A stretch of DNA of 64,000 nt, taken from NCBI RefSeq assembly GCF_036173125.1, contig NZ_CP108054.1:5795001-5859000 (forward strand), in the 5' to 3' direction. This document shows positions 45,936 through 54,856 of this stretch, one piece after another (position 1 is the first letter of the stretch; every line of letters begins with the position of its first letter). Under the pieces are notes generated by a model that had not been told where the DNA came from, did not search any database, and saw only the letters and a list, made by a program, of their open reading frames with translations. Origin of the DNA: Streptomyces sp. NBC_00286 (GTDB lineage: Bacteria; Actinomycetota; Actinomycetes; Streptomycetales; Streptomycetaceae). Position numbers and translations under genes: made by a program.

Positions 45936-46706
45936 ATGACCGCCCCCGCCGCCAAGTCCCGTATCGCCGTCGTCACCGGCGCGAGCAGCGGAATCGGGGC
46001 CGCGACGGCGCGGCAGCTGGCGGCCGCCGGGTACCGGGTGGTGCTCACGGCCCGCCGTAAGGACCGTATCGAGGCGCTGGCGGAGGAGCTCGAGGCGGCG
46101 GGCCACCAGGCGACGGCATACGCGCTCGACGTCACCGACCGCGCGGCGGTCGACGAGTTCGCCACCGCCTTCAAGACCATCGGTGTGCTGGTCAACAACG
46201 CGGGCGGCGCGCTCGGCGCCGACCCGGTCGCGACGGGCGACCCGGCGGACTGGCGCCAGATGTACGAGACGAACGTCCTCGGCACGCTCAACGTCACCCA
46301 GGCCCTGCTCCCCGCCCTGACCGCGAGCGGCGACGGCACGCTGGTCGTCGTCTCCTCGACCGCGGGCCATAGGACGTACGAGGGCGGCGCGGGCTACGTC
46401 GCCGCCAAGCACGGCGCGCACGTACTCGCCGAGACCCTCCGCCTGGAGATCGTCGGCACCCCGGTGCGCGTGATCGAGATCGCTCCCGGCATGGTCAGGA
46501 CGGACGAGTTCGCCCTCACCCGCTTCGGCGGCGACGAGGAGAAGGCGGCAAGCGTCTACGCCGGCGTGGCCGAGCCCCTGACCGCCGACGACGTGGCCGA
46601 CACGATCACCTGGGCGGTCACCCGCCCCTCCCACGTCAACATCGACCTCATGGTCGTCCGCCCCCGGGCCCAGGCATCCAACACGAAGGTCCACAGGGAG
46701 TTGTGA
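45936..46706 (+). CDS. Short-chain dehydrogenase/reductase (SDR)
   Basis: A 256-residue classical SDR. VTGASSGIGAATARQLA is the cofactor-binding motif and LTARRKDR following strand two suggests NADP(H) preference. VNNAGGALGADP, SSTAGHRTYEGGAGYVAAKH (catalytic Ser, Tyr and Lys) and IAPGMVRTDEF complete the family blocks. It is probably an oxidoreductase on a serine-like or 3-hydroxy acid substrate (YdfG type), which is inference. Its TGA overlaps the ATG of a 56-residue membrane protein gene by one base (TGATG), so the two are coupled. Confidence 0.93.
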   Translation: MTAPAAKSRIAVVTGASSGIGAATARQLAAAGYRVVLTARRKDRIEALAEELEAAGHQATAYALDVTDRAAVDEFATAFKTIGVLVNNAGGALGADPVATGDPADWRQMYETNVLGTLNVTQALLPALTASGDGTLVVVSSTAGHRTYEGGAGYVAAKHGAHVLAETLRLEIVGTPVRVIEIAPGMVRTDEFALTRFGGDEEKAASVYAGVAEPLTADDVADTITWAVTRPSHVNIDLMVVRPRAQASNTKVHREL

Positions 46707-46876
46707 TGGCCGACTCCCAGGACTCCCAGGACACGCCCACGGACACCCCTGAAAAGCGCCGCCTGGCCCAGGAGAAGAAGAACGAACGCTACGTCTGGTG
46801 GTATCTGGCGTACTTCCTCTTCGGCATCCACATCGTGGCGTTCGTGATGATCTATGCGGTGACGCACGCGAAGTAG
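46706..46876 (+). CDS. Small single-span membrane protein (56 aa)
   Basis: A 56-residue protein with a charged N-terminal half (DTPTDTPEKRRLAQEKKNER) and one hydrophobic helix (YVWWYLAYFLFGIHIVAFVM). It resembles the small DUF6126-type Streptomyces proteins. The ATG overlaps the SDR stop by one base, so it is translated by re-initiation. It is too short for the usual length limits but the coupling, GC-biased codons and clear helix support it. A set of ~19-base repeats begins in its last codons. The role is unknown. Confidence 0.78.
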   Translation: MADSQDSQDTPTDTPEKRRLAQEKKNERYVWWYLAYFLFGIHIVAFVMIYAVTHAK

Positions 46877-46965
46877 ACATCAGGTACGCGAAGTAAACGT
46901 CGGGCACGCGAAGTACACGTCACGCGCCCGAACTTGACGTCATGCGCGAGAAGTTGACGCCCCCT
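46862..46965. repeat. Degenerate ~19-bp tandem repeats after the small membrane protein gene
   Basis: Five units of the form ACGCGAAGTAxACGTC succeed each other (near 46865, 46884, 46903, 46922 and 46943), the later ones drifting to GCCCGAACTTGACGTC and GCGAGAAGTTGACG. The first contains the gene's own THAK-stop codons; the last runs into the 3' end of the glycosyltransferase gene. Confidence 0.8.
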
Positions 46966-48205
46966 CCGTGCCCCCGCCCAGTCCCGGAACCGCCCGCCGA
47001 ACCCTCCGCTTCCACTCGTCGATCCGAGCCTTGCGCCGCACCGCCCGCAGCTCCCTGAACAGCCCCTCATAGCGCGCCACGATCGGCTCCGCGTCGTACC
47101 GATGCGCGCTCTCCAGTGCCGCCCGTCCCATCTCCCGGCGCGCGGACTCGTCCGCGATCAGGTCGAGCATCGCTTCCGAGAGGGCGCGGGCGTCGCCCAC
47201 GGGGACGAGGCGGCCGTTGACGCCGGAGGTGATGATCTCGGCGGGGCCGAGGGGGCAGTCCGTGCTGATGACGGGGACGCCGCAGCGCATCGCCTCGACG
47301 AGGGTCATCCCGAACGACTCCGCGTCCGAGGCGCTGACCACGAGCGAGGACTGGGCGAACTCCGCCTCGATGGGGGTGCGCGGGCCCATGAGCTGGGCGC
47401 GGCCGGTGAGGCCGAGGCCGTCGATGAGGGACTGGAGGTTTTCCTTCTGGGCGCCGCCGCCGTAGATGCGCAGCCGCCACTCCGGCTCCTTCGCGGCGAC
47501 CGCCGAGAACGCCTCGATCAGCAGGTCGAACCGCTTGCCGGGAACGAGCCGCCCCGCCGCCGCGATCACCTTCGCGTCCCCGGTGGAGGGCGCCACACCC
47601 TTCGGCGCGGGCACGATGTTCGGCACCGCCGTGACCCGTACGCCCGGCAGCGGCATCCGCTTCCGGTACACCTTCGCGTCCGCCTTCGTCGTCGTCACGA
47701 GAGCGTCCAACGTGCCGTATTCCTGGGCCAGTACGGCCCGCAGCTTCTTGCTGTGCGCGTCGTGGCTCAGGTGTTCCTGGGCGATGCGCAGGGCGCGAGG
47801 TGGGGCGAAGCGGGAGACGTAGACGTTGATGCCGGGGCGGGTGCCGATGACGACGTCCGCGTCGCAGTCCGCCAGGTAGTCGCGGACGCGGAGGTCCGTG
47901 AGGCGGTTGTACTGCTTGTACCGCTTGTCGGAGGAGGGGAAGTCGGTCGCCGGCTCCGCGTGCAGCGGGTCGGAGAGGTCCGCGCTGCCGTCTCTCGTGT
48001 CCACGAGGGGGACGAGCGTGATGCGGGGGTCGACGTCGAAGCGCGGCACGTCCCGGTGGCGCGACATCGACACGATCGTGACCTTGTGGCGGTCGGCGAG
48101 CGCCGAAGCGAGGTTGAGTGTGGTGCGGACGGTCCCCCCGATGGCGTACGCGTTGTGCAGCAGAAACACGATCCTCATGCGTTTCGCGGCCTTCCTGCGC
48201 TTCAT
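46940..48205 (-). CDS. Glycosyltransferase family 4
   Basis: A 421-residue GT-B enzyme. The N-terminal acceptor domain opens MRIVFLLHNAYAIGGTVRTT with the glycine loop; the donor domain shows VIAAAGRLVPGKRFDLLIEA, LRIYGGGAQKENLQSLI and the EX7E-type block SDAESFGMTLVEAMRCGVPV. The C-terminus is Arg-rich (VRRKARIDEWKRRVRR). Start choices are ATG 48205 (KRRKAAKRMRIV) or the internal ATG 48178. A teichoic-acid or glycan-decorating role is plausible from the family but the acceptor cannot be deduced. It is divergent from the response regulator gene. Confidence 0.92.
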   Translation of the reverse strand: MKRRKAAKRMRIVFLLHNAYAIGGTVRTTLNLASALADRHKVTIVSMSRHRDVPRFDVDPRITLVPLVDTRDGSADLSDPLHAEPATDFPSSDKRYKQYNRLTDLRVRDYLADCDADVVIGTRPGINVYVSRFAPPRALRIAQEHLSHDAHSKKLRAVLAQEYGTLDALVTTTKADAKVYRKRMPLPGVRVTAVPNIVPAPKGVAPSTGDAKVIAAAGRLVPGKRFDLLIEAFSAVAAKEPEWRLRIYGGGAQKENLQSLIDGLGLTGRAQLMGPRTPIEAEFAQSSLVVSASDAESFGMTLVEAMRCGVPVISTDCPLGPAEIITSGVNGRLVPVGDARALSEAMLDLIADESARREMGRAALESAHRYDAEPIVARYEGLFRELRAVRRKARIDEWKRRVRRAVPGLGGGTEGASTSRA

Positions 48206-48391
48206 CCCGTGCGTGCCTTCCCCGTCGCGGCTCTCGTCGCCCTCGGGTCCTTCTGATGGACCCGGCCCCCGGGAGACAGCGGCCGGGCGAGGTGAGCCAC
48301 CGGTCCCAGCGGGGTGAGAACCGGGTAAGAGACCCGGTCGTACCCCTGCTCATCAGGTACTACGTATCCCAGGCCTTGGCAGACTGGTCGT

Positions 48392-49150
<759 letters not shown>

Positions 49151-49162
49151 CGTGATCACGTG

Positions 49163-49243
49163 ATCTGGGACGTCGGGTACGGCGTCGGCATCTGGGACGT
49201 CGGGTACGGCGTCGGCATCTGGGACGTCGGGTACGGCGTCGGC
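49163..49243. repeat. Three exact copies of a 27-bp tandem repeat
   Basis: Units start at 49163, 49190 and 49217 and open ATCTGGGACGTCGGGTACGG. They are identical to one another, so the expansion is recent. In the plus frame they would read WDVGYGVGI; on the minus strand TPYPTSQMP. Confidence 0.92.
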
Positions 49244-49450
49244 GTGCGGGGCCCCCGTTCCACCGGAGTGATGGTTCGGGGCCTCCCCGTCGCCTCTGGT
49301 CGTACCCATCTGGCCAGGTCACGCAGGGAACCGGCCTCCCGGGATCGGACCACGCACAGGATGCGTGTCGCCGCCCCGGGGTTGAGTACGCCGGGGACCT
49401 GGGGGTCCCCCCGGACGGAGTCTGGGGGAGCGCCCAAGACCGTTCGGGGC

Positions 49451-50610
49451 GTGCGGCTGACCAGGCTCACTCTTGCTCAGTATTCAGGAACGGTACGTAC
49501 TGAGGGAGGACGACCGGGGGCAGCCCGCCGCTGTCGGCGACGCTGACGACCGGCGGGCCGCGTCGGCCCCGACCGCCGGGCGGCTGGTGGAACACCGCGA
49601 CGCCGAGGCCGGCGGCGAGGTGTACCGGGTCGCGACCGTCGCACTCGGCGGGGGCCGGGGTGCGGTGCAGGTGGCGCAGGAGTTCTCCGGTACGGAGGAC
49701 CTGCTGCGCGAACTCCAGCAGCGGACCGTGTTGTTGGTGTCCTCGGTCGTGCTCGCCGCGGGCCTCTTCGGCTGGTGGCTGGCCCGCCGGATCACCTCCC
49801 GCCTGGTCCGCCTCGCGGGCGCCGCCGAGAACGTGGCCCGCACGGGCCAACTCGCGACCCAGGTCCCGGTGACGGGCCGCGACGAGGTAGCCCGACTGGG
49901 CCGCTCCTTCGACCGCATGCTCGGCCGCCTCGCCCAGTCCGAGGAAGACCACGCCGCCTGGTCCAGGACGCGGGCCACGAACTCCGCACGCCTTTGACGT
50001 CCCTCCGCACCAACATCTCGATGCCCGCCGCATCAACGAACTCCCGCCCGCGGCCCGCGAGGACCTGGTAGCGGACCTGGCCCACGAGTCCCGCGAACTG
50101 ACGGACTTGGTCAACGAGTTGGTCGACTTGGCCGCGGGCCAGCCCGCCACCGAGCCACCACAGCGGGTGGCTGTAGCTGACATCGCGGAGGACGTGGCGG
50201 TGGCGGCAAGGAGAAGAACGGCCCGGGAGATCGTCGTACGGGCAACTGGCGAGACGGTGGTCAACGGCCGCCCGGCGGCCCTGCAACGAGCACTGTCCAA
50301 CTTGGTGGAGAACGCGGCGAAGTTCGACCGCGAAGGCACGTCCCCGATCGAGATCGAGGTGAGGGGCGGCGACGGGTCCGTCCGAGTCGAGGTCCTGGAC
50401 CGAGGCCCAGGCCTCGCAGAAGAGGACCTTGAGCGAGTCTTCGACCGCTTCTACAGAGCACCGGCCGCGCGGAGCCTGCCCGGCTCGGGCCTAGGGCTGT
50501 CGATCGTGCGGGAGGTGGCGACGGCGCATGGGGGCGAGCCGTTCGCCCGTAGCCGGGAGGGGGGCGGCTCGGTGATCGGCTTCACGGTGACTGAGGGTCG
50601 CGCCCTGTAG
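49451..50610 (+). pseudogene. Decayed two-component sensor histidine kinase
   Basis: Pieces of one kinase occur in successive frames. GTG 49451 opens VRLTRLTLAQYS, then a frame change leads to a fragment with a membrane span (TVLLVSSVVLAAGLFGWWLA) and HAMP (RRITSRLVRLAGAAENVA) up to about 49950. A missing base near 49953 moves to the H-box frame (LVQDAGHELRTPLTSLRTNI). Another missing base near 50023 moves to RINELPPAAREDLVADL, the N-box ALSNLVENAAKFD, DRGPGLAEED and GSGLGLSIVREVA. Most of the sensor domain is absent. The functional partner would have been the response regulator upstream. The multiple lesions argue against sequencing error. Confidence 0.85.
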
Positions 50611-50690
50611 GGGCGCGGGGCTGTGTCAATTTGCGGCTCCGCCGCGTGGGCGCGACAAGCCACGACGGACCCGCACCCGACAAACAACAG
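50608..50690 (-). repeat. Dispersed intergenic element at the 3' end of the kinase pseudogene
   Basis: In reverse orientation to the lysS copy: TAGGGGCGCGGGGCTGTGTC, AATTTGCGGCTCCGCCGCG, GGGCGCGACAAGCCACGACG and GACCCGCACC. The TAG at its edge serves as the stop of the kinase frame. Similarity to 34900-34960 is nearly complete. Confidence 0.88.
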
Positions 50691-50809
50691 CTGCCTGCCG
50701 GGCTAATAGTCGCCCCAGGCCGCACGTTGCGGACAGCGGCGGTGGGCGCGGTGACGCTGGTCGCGTGAACGGGCGTACGAAGGAGTCGCAGAGGGGAAGA
50801 ATCTTCCAC

Positions 50810-52027
50810 ATGCTGCCTAAAACCACCCCTGACGCCACTCCAGCCACTCTCGCCGCTCCCACGCACCCGGGCGCCCACCCCAACCCGCTCGGCCAGCTCT
50901 CCCTCGACGAACTCCGCCGCCGTACGAGCATGAAATGGCGCACCTATCCGGAGGACGTACTGCCCCTCTGGGTGGCCGAGATGGACGTCCCGCTCGCCGA
51001 GCCGGTCGCGCGTGCCCTCACGGACGCGATCGCGCTCGGCGACACGGGCTATCCGGCCGGGACGGCGTACGCGGAGGCGCTGGCGGAGTTCGCCGGGAAG
51101 CGGTGGGGGTGGGACGACTTCGCCGTGGAGCGTACGGCGATCGTGCCGGACGTGATGCTGGGCATCGTCGAGATGCTGAAGCTGGTGACGGGGCCGGGAG
51201 ACCCGGTGGTCGTCAACTGCCCGGTCTACCCGCCGTTTTACCAGTTCGTACGGCACATGGACCGCACCGTCGTCGAGGCCCCGCTGGGCGAGGACGGCCG
51301 CCTGGACTTCGCGGAACTGGAGTCCGCCTTCGACCGGGTCACCGAGGGCGGCCGACGCCGGGCCGCGTATCTGCTCTGCAACCCGCACAATCCCACCGGC
51401 ACGCTGCACACCACCGATGAACTGACCACCGTGGCACGGCTTTCCCACACGTACGGCATACGCGTGGTGGCCGACGAGATCCACGCCCCGCTCGTGTCGC
51501 CGGGCGCCCGCTTCGTCCCGTATCTGACGGTCCCCGGCGGCGAGAACGCCTTCTCCCTGATGTCCGCCTCCAAGGCCTGGAACCTGGCGGGCCTGAAGGC
51601 GGCCCTGGCCATCGCGGGCCCCGACGCGGCCGCGGAACTGGCCGAACTCCCCGAGGAGGTCAGCCACGGCCCCAGCCACGTGGGCATCCTGGCCCACACG
51701 GCGGCGCTCCGTGACGCGGGCCCTTGGCTGGACGCCCTGCTACTGGGCCTCGACGAAAACCGCCGGCTGCTTTCCGACCTCTTGGCCGAGCATCTGCCTT
51801 CCGTGGGCTACGCCCCCTCCGAGTCCACCTACCTCGCCTGGCTGGACTGCCGGTCCCTGCCCCTCGGCGACGACCCGGCGTCCGCCTTCCTGGAACGGGG
51901 CCGAGTCGCCCTGAACTCCGGCATCCCCTTCGGCACGGGCGGCGCCGGACACGTACGCCTGAACCTGGCGACGTCTGCGGAACTGCTCACGGAGGCGGTG
52001 CGACGGATGGCGCGGGCGCTGGCTTGA
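50810..52027 (+). CDS. PLP-dependent aminotransferase, MalY/PatB type (possible cystathionine beta-lyase)
   Basis: A 405-residue fold-type I PLP enzyme. [19 protein letters not shown] is the hallmark N-terminal block of MalY/PatB C-S lyases. [13 protein letters not shown] binds cofactor and substrate; [12 protein letters not shown] carries the PLP-pyridine Asp; and [15 protein letters not shown] holds the Schiff-base Lys. ATG 50810 has GAGGGGAAG upstream; an in-frame GTG at 50765 is less likely. Relatives cleave cystathionine or act as aminotransferases; the exact reaction is inferred from family only. Probably monocistronic. Confidence 0.9.
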   Translation: MLPKTTPDATPATLAAPTHPGAHPNPLGQLSLDELRRRTSMKWRTYPEDVLPLWVAEMDVPLAEPVARALTDAIALGDTGYPAGTAYAEALAEFAGKRWGWDDFAVERTAIVPDVMLGIVEMLKLVTGPGDPVVVNCPVYPPFYQFVRHMDRTVVEAPLGEDGRLDFAELESAFDRVTEGGRRRAAYLLCNPHNPTGTLHTTDELTTVARLSHTYGIRVVADEIHAPLVSPGARFVPYLTVPGGENAFSLMSASKAWNLAGLKAALAIAGPDAAAELAELPEEVSHGPSHVGILAHTAALRDAGPWLDALLLGLDENRRLLSDLLAEHLPSVGYAPSESTYLAWLDCRSLPLGDDPASAFLERGRVALNSGIPFGTGGAGHVRLNLATSAELLTEAVRRMARALA

Positions 52028-52048
52028 AGCGTCGGCTTGGGCGCTGGG

Positions 52049-52252
52049 TCATCTGACCAGTCGTGCGAGGAGGGCGGCGACGTCGGCCACGAGCTGGAGC
52101 CATGGGCGGGCCCGCTCGGCCCGCCGGCCCAGCCGCCGCACCCGGCCACCGGCCCGCCGTTCCTCCCGTCGCTGCAGCGCCCGGTCCCGTACCCGCTGTA
52201 AGGCCTTGATCCGCCGCGTCCCGAACCGTTTACGTCGCGTACGTCGCGTCAT
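52049..52252 (-). CDS. Small Arg-rich hypothetical protein
   Basis: An open frame of 67 codons with about one third Arg (MTRRTRRKRFGTRRIKALQR, ERRAGGRVRRLGRR) and a weakly amphipathic C-terminal helix (WLQLVADVAALLARLV). GC bias is coding-like, but no good ribosome-binding site precedes the ATG and no family is recognised. It is convergent with the aminotransferase gene. It may be a real small protein or chance. Confidence 0.35.
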   Translation of the reverse strand: MTRRTRRKRFGTRRIKALQRVRDRALQRREERRAGGRVRRLGRRAERARPWLQLVADVAALLARLVR

Positions 52253-52317
52253 GACGAGACGCTAACGAGCCCCGCTTCCCACACGCAGGAGACGGGATCG
52301 CCAAAGGGGCCGAACGG

Positions 52318-52860
52318 TTATTGGCGGTAACCCGTACTTGCGGGAAGCCGGGCACCCGCGCTCCATCGCCCCAGTACGGGCTCCAGGAAGACGTGAGCCG
52401 GGCGGCACAACGTCTGCCCGTGCCGCTCGAAGAGCTCGTCACGGGAGTCGAAGTACCCGAGATCGACGAGGACTTGGGTGGACAAATCGCAGACCATGCC
52501 GCCCTGCGCCCCGCAGCTCACCGACCCACTCCAGTCCACGCCAACCCGCGCCACCGCATCGAAGAGCGTCTCACCCCCACGATTACTGAAGGCCTCGCCG
52601 CCTCCGGCAACCCCGTCGAACAGCTCCCCGACCGCCACCCACTCCCGACCGATCAGAAACTCGGGCCAGGCATCCAGCGGCTGAGCAGTGGACTGTCGAC
52701 GCTGCCGCGTCTGGGCCGCTCCGACGGCGGTGAGGAGGTGACACGCGTGGCTGAGCGTCTCTCCGCGATCGTTGCGGAGATTGGAGACCAGCCACTGGTC
52801 GATGCGGTTGCGGAGGCAGGGGCAGGGGCAGGGGCCGCAGGGAATCACACACCCGGTCAT
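52318..52860 (-). CDS. Hypothetical protein with Cys-rich N-terminus
   Basis: A 180-residue protein of no recognised family. The first 15 residues contain five Cys (MTGCVIPCGPCPCPC) and could bind metal or be acylated. The rest looks globular (SHACHLLTAVGAAQTRQRRQ; WPEFLIGREWVAVGELFDGV; VCDLSTQVLVDLGYFDSRDE). Codon use shows strong GC3 bias, so I take it as real. The ATG at 52860 overlaps the LapA-like stop by four bases (ATGA), which supports translation from a shared mRNA. It is the distal gene of a two-gene unit. Confidence 0.7.
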   Translation of the reverse strand: MTGCVIPCGPCPCPCLRNRIDQWLVSNLRNDRGETLSHACHLLTAVGAAQTRQRRQSTAQPLDAWPEFLIGREWVAVGELFDGVAGGGEAFSNRGGETLFDAVARVGVDWSGSVSCGAQGGMVCDLSTQVLVDLGYFDSRDELFERHGQTLCRPAHVFLEPVLGRWSAGARLPASTGYRQ

Positions 52861-53114
52861 CGTGTGCGCCGGTCCCGGCGCCGACGCACGGTAAAGGCAC
52901 TGGCGAGCATGCCGAGGCCCCAGGCGATCAGAAGGGCACCCCATAGCGGCATGGTCACCTCCGGGATGAGAAGACGGATCTTGATACTCGCGCGGTTCTC
53001 GAAAATGAAGACCAGAGCGATCGCAGTGATCAGAACGAACGGTGCGAGGCGGCGGACACCGGGGCGGGAAAGGAATGGTGTGTGCGGCTGTTGGTCTGTG
53101 CTGGTTCGGGCCAT
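52857..53114 (-). CDS. LapA-like (DUF1049) small membrane protein
   Basis: An 85-residue protein with two membrane helices (LAPFVLITAIALVFIFENR and MPLWGALLIAWGLGMLASAF) separated by the typical SIKIRLLIPEVT turn. This is the DUF1049/LapA pattern. The N-terminus is polar and the C-terminus RRRRDRRTR basic, so both ends lie inside. It is the first gene of a coupled pair, sharing ATGA with the Cys-rich protein gene. The function is unknown; relatives join lipopolysaccharide or envelope assembly complexes in other bacteria. Confidence 0.88.
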   Translation of the reverse strand: MARTSTDQQPHTPFLSRPGVRRLAPFVLITAIALVFIFENRASIKIRLLIPEVTMPLWGALLIAWGLGMLASAFTVRRRRDRRTR

Positions 53115-53347
53115 GAGATGTCTCCATCACGTTGCCCCTTCATCCAGCGTCCTCTTCCAGCACGCGGCTCGCTACCGAAGGAGTGGCGGGACCGTAGGTT
53201 GCCACGGCGGCTCGGCCGTCCCGTCGCAGCGACGCCGATGGCCGAGATGCTTGCCGGCGCGGGGTGTGGAACGGTGGGAGAGGGCCGGGGGACCAGGCTC
53301 GGACGGGGGCAGTTGCTCCGCAGGGCCACCCCCCAGGAGGTGGCGTC

Positions 53348-54748
53348 ATGGCTGACCAGGTCAGCGGGAGGCTTCCGGAGGAGCGGGCGGCGCGGGGCCG
53401 GGCGGCGCGTGCGGACGCGCCGCGCTCCGCTCACGCGGCGTACCAGCCCTCGGCGAAGCGACCGGACCCGGTGGACACCATCGAGGCGCAGTCGGCCGCC
53501 CGGCTGCCGGAACTCGTGCCCATCCGGTACGGGCGGATGCTGGAGTCCCCCTTCCGCTTCTACCGGGGTGCCGCCGCCATCATGGCCGGTGACCTGGCCG
53601 ACACTCCCCGCTCGGGAATCACCGCGCAGCTCTGCGGGGACGCGCATCTGCTGAACTTCCGGCTGCTCGCCTCGCCCGAGCGGCATCTGGTGTTCGACAT
53701 CAACGACTTCGACGAGACCCTGCCCGGCCCCTGGGAGTGGGACGTCAAGAGGCTGGCCGCCAGCCTGGCCATCGCCGGACGCGAGAACGGCTACACGGAT
53801 GCCGAGCGGACCTTGGTCGTACAAACCACCGTACGGTCCTACCGCGAGCGGATGCGCCACTTCGCCGACCTGGGCAACCTCGCCGTCTGGTACACCCAGG
53901 CCGACGCGGACGCGCTGCGGGCACTGGCGGACCGGAGGCTGGGAGCGCGGGGCCGTGAGCGTACCCGGCGGGCCATGGCCAAGGCCCGCAGCCGCGACAG
54001 CCTCCAGGCCTTCGAGAAGCTGACGCGGGTGGCCGACGGCCGGCGCAGGATCACCCCCGACCCGCCCCTGATCGTGCCGCTGCAGGACCTGCTGCCGGGC
54101 GTCGAGCGTGAAGCGCTGGAGGAGCGGCTGCGCGAACTGATCGAGCGGTACAGCCACACCCTGCAGTCCGACCGCCGCCATCTGCTGCGTCAGTACCGGG
54201 TCGTCGACATGGCCCGCAAGGTCGTCGGGGTCGGCAGCGTCGGCACCCGCTGCTGGATCATCCTGCTGCTCGGCAGGGACGACGAGGATCCGCTGCTGCT
54301 GCAGGCCAAGGAAGCCGACCGGTCGGTGCTGGCCCCGTACGCCGGGACTAGCGCCTACGACAACCAGGGCCAGCGGGTCGTCGCCGGGCAGCGCCTCATG
54401 CAGGCCGCCGGCGACATCTTCCTCGGCTGGGAACGCGTCACCGGCATCGACGGACGCCAACGCGACTTCTACGTACGCCAGTTGCGGGACTGGAAAGGCA
54501 TCGCCGAACCCCAGCTCATGGTCCCCAAGGACATGCGCGCCTTCGGTGAACTCTGCGGCGCCACCCTCGCCCGCGCCCACGCCCGCTCCGGAGACCGCAT
54601 CGCCATCGCCGCATACCTGGGCGCCGGAGATGTCTTCGACCGTGCGCTCACCGAGTTCGCCGAGAGCTACGCGGACCAGAACGAACGCGACCATCAGACA
54701 CTTACCGACGCCGTACGTACCGGCCGGGTCCACGCCCAAAACGCGTAG
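53348..54748 (+). CDS. DUF2252 protein (kinase-like fold)
   Basis: A 466-residue cytosolic protein. After a ~40-residue Arg/Ala tail the DUF2252 domain shows FRFYRGAAAIMAGDLA, QLCGDAHLLNFRL (catalytic-loop-like GDxHxxN) and LVFDINDFDETLPGPWEWDV (metal-binding Asp block). The protein is about the family's usual length, and the phosphotransferase-like residues are intact. No substrate is known. AGGAGG is perfectly placed for ATG 53348. Its 3' end lies 108 bases from the convergent debranching-type gene. Confidence 0.93.
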   Translation: MADQVSGRLPEERAARGRAARADAPRSAHAAYQPSAKRPDPVDTIEAQSAARLPELVPIRYGRMLESPFRFYRGAAAIMAGDLADTPRSGITAQLCGDAHLLNFRLLASPERHLVFDINDFDETLPGPWEWDVKRLAASLAIAGRENGYTDAERTLVVQTTVRSYRERMRHFADLGNLAVWYTQADADALRALADRRLGARGRERTRRAMAKARSRDSLQAFEKLTRVADGRRRITPDPPLIVPLQDLLPGVEREALEERLRELIERYSHTLQSDRRHLLRQYRVVDMARKVVGVGSVGTRCWIILLLGRDDEDPLLLQAKEADRSVLAPYAGTSAYDNQGQRVVAGQRLMQAAGDIFLGWERVTGIDGRQRDFYVRQLRDWKGIAEPQLMVPKDMRAFGELCGATLARAHARSGDRIAIAAYLGAGDVFDRALTEFAESYADQNERDHQTLTDAVRTGRVHAQNA

Positions 54749-54856
54749 CGCCTGCAGGGGGGCCGGAGACGACTGCCGCGCCGCACGGCACGGCAGGAGG
54801 ACGACTCGGATGGCCGGGCAGGAGGTCCTGCCGTCGGCCGTCGGCCGGGGTGGTCC

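Noticed and set aside
49163..49243. CRISPR array
   Set aside because: The three units are directly adjacent without spacers, and no cas gene is present.
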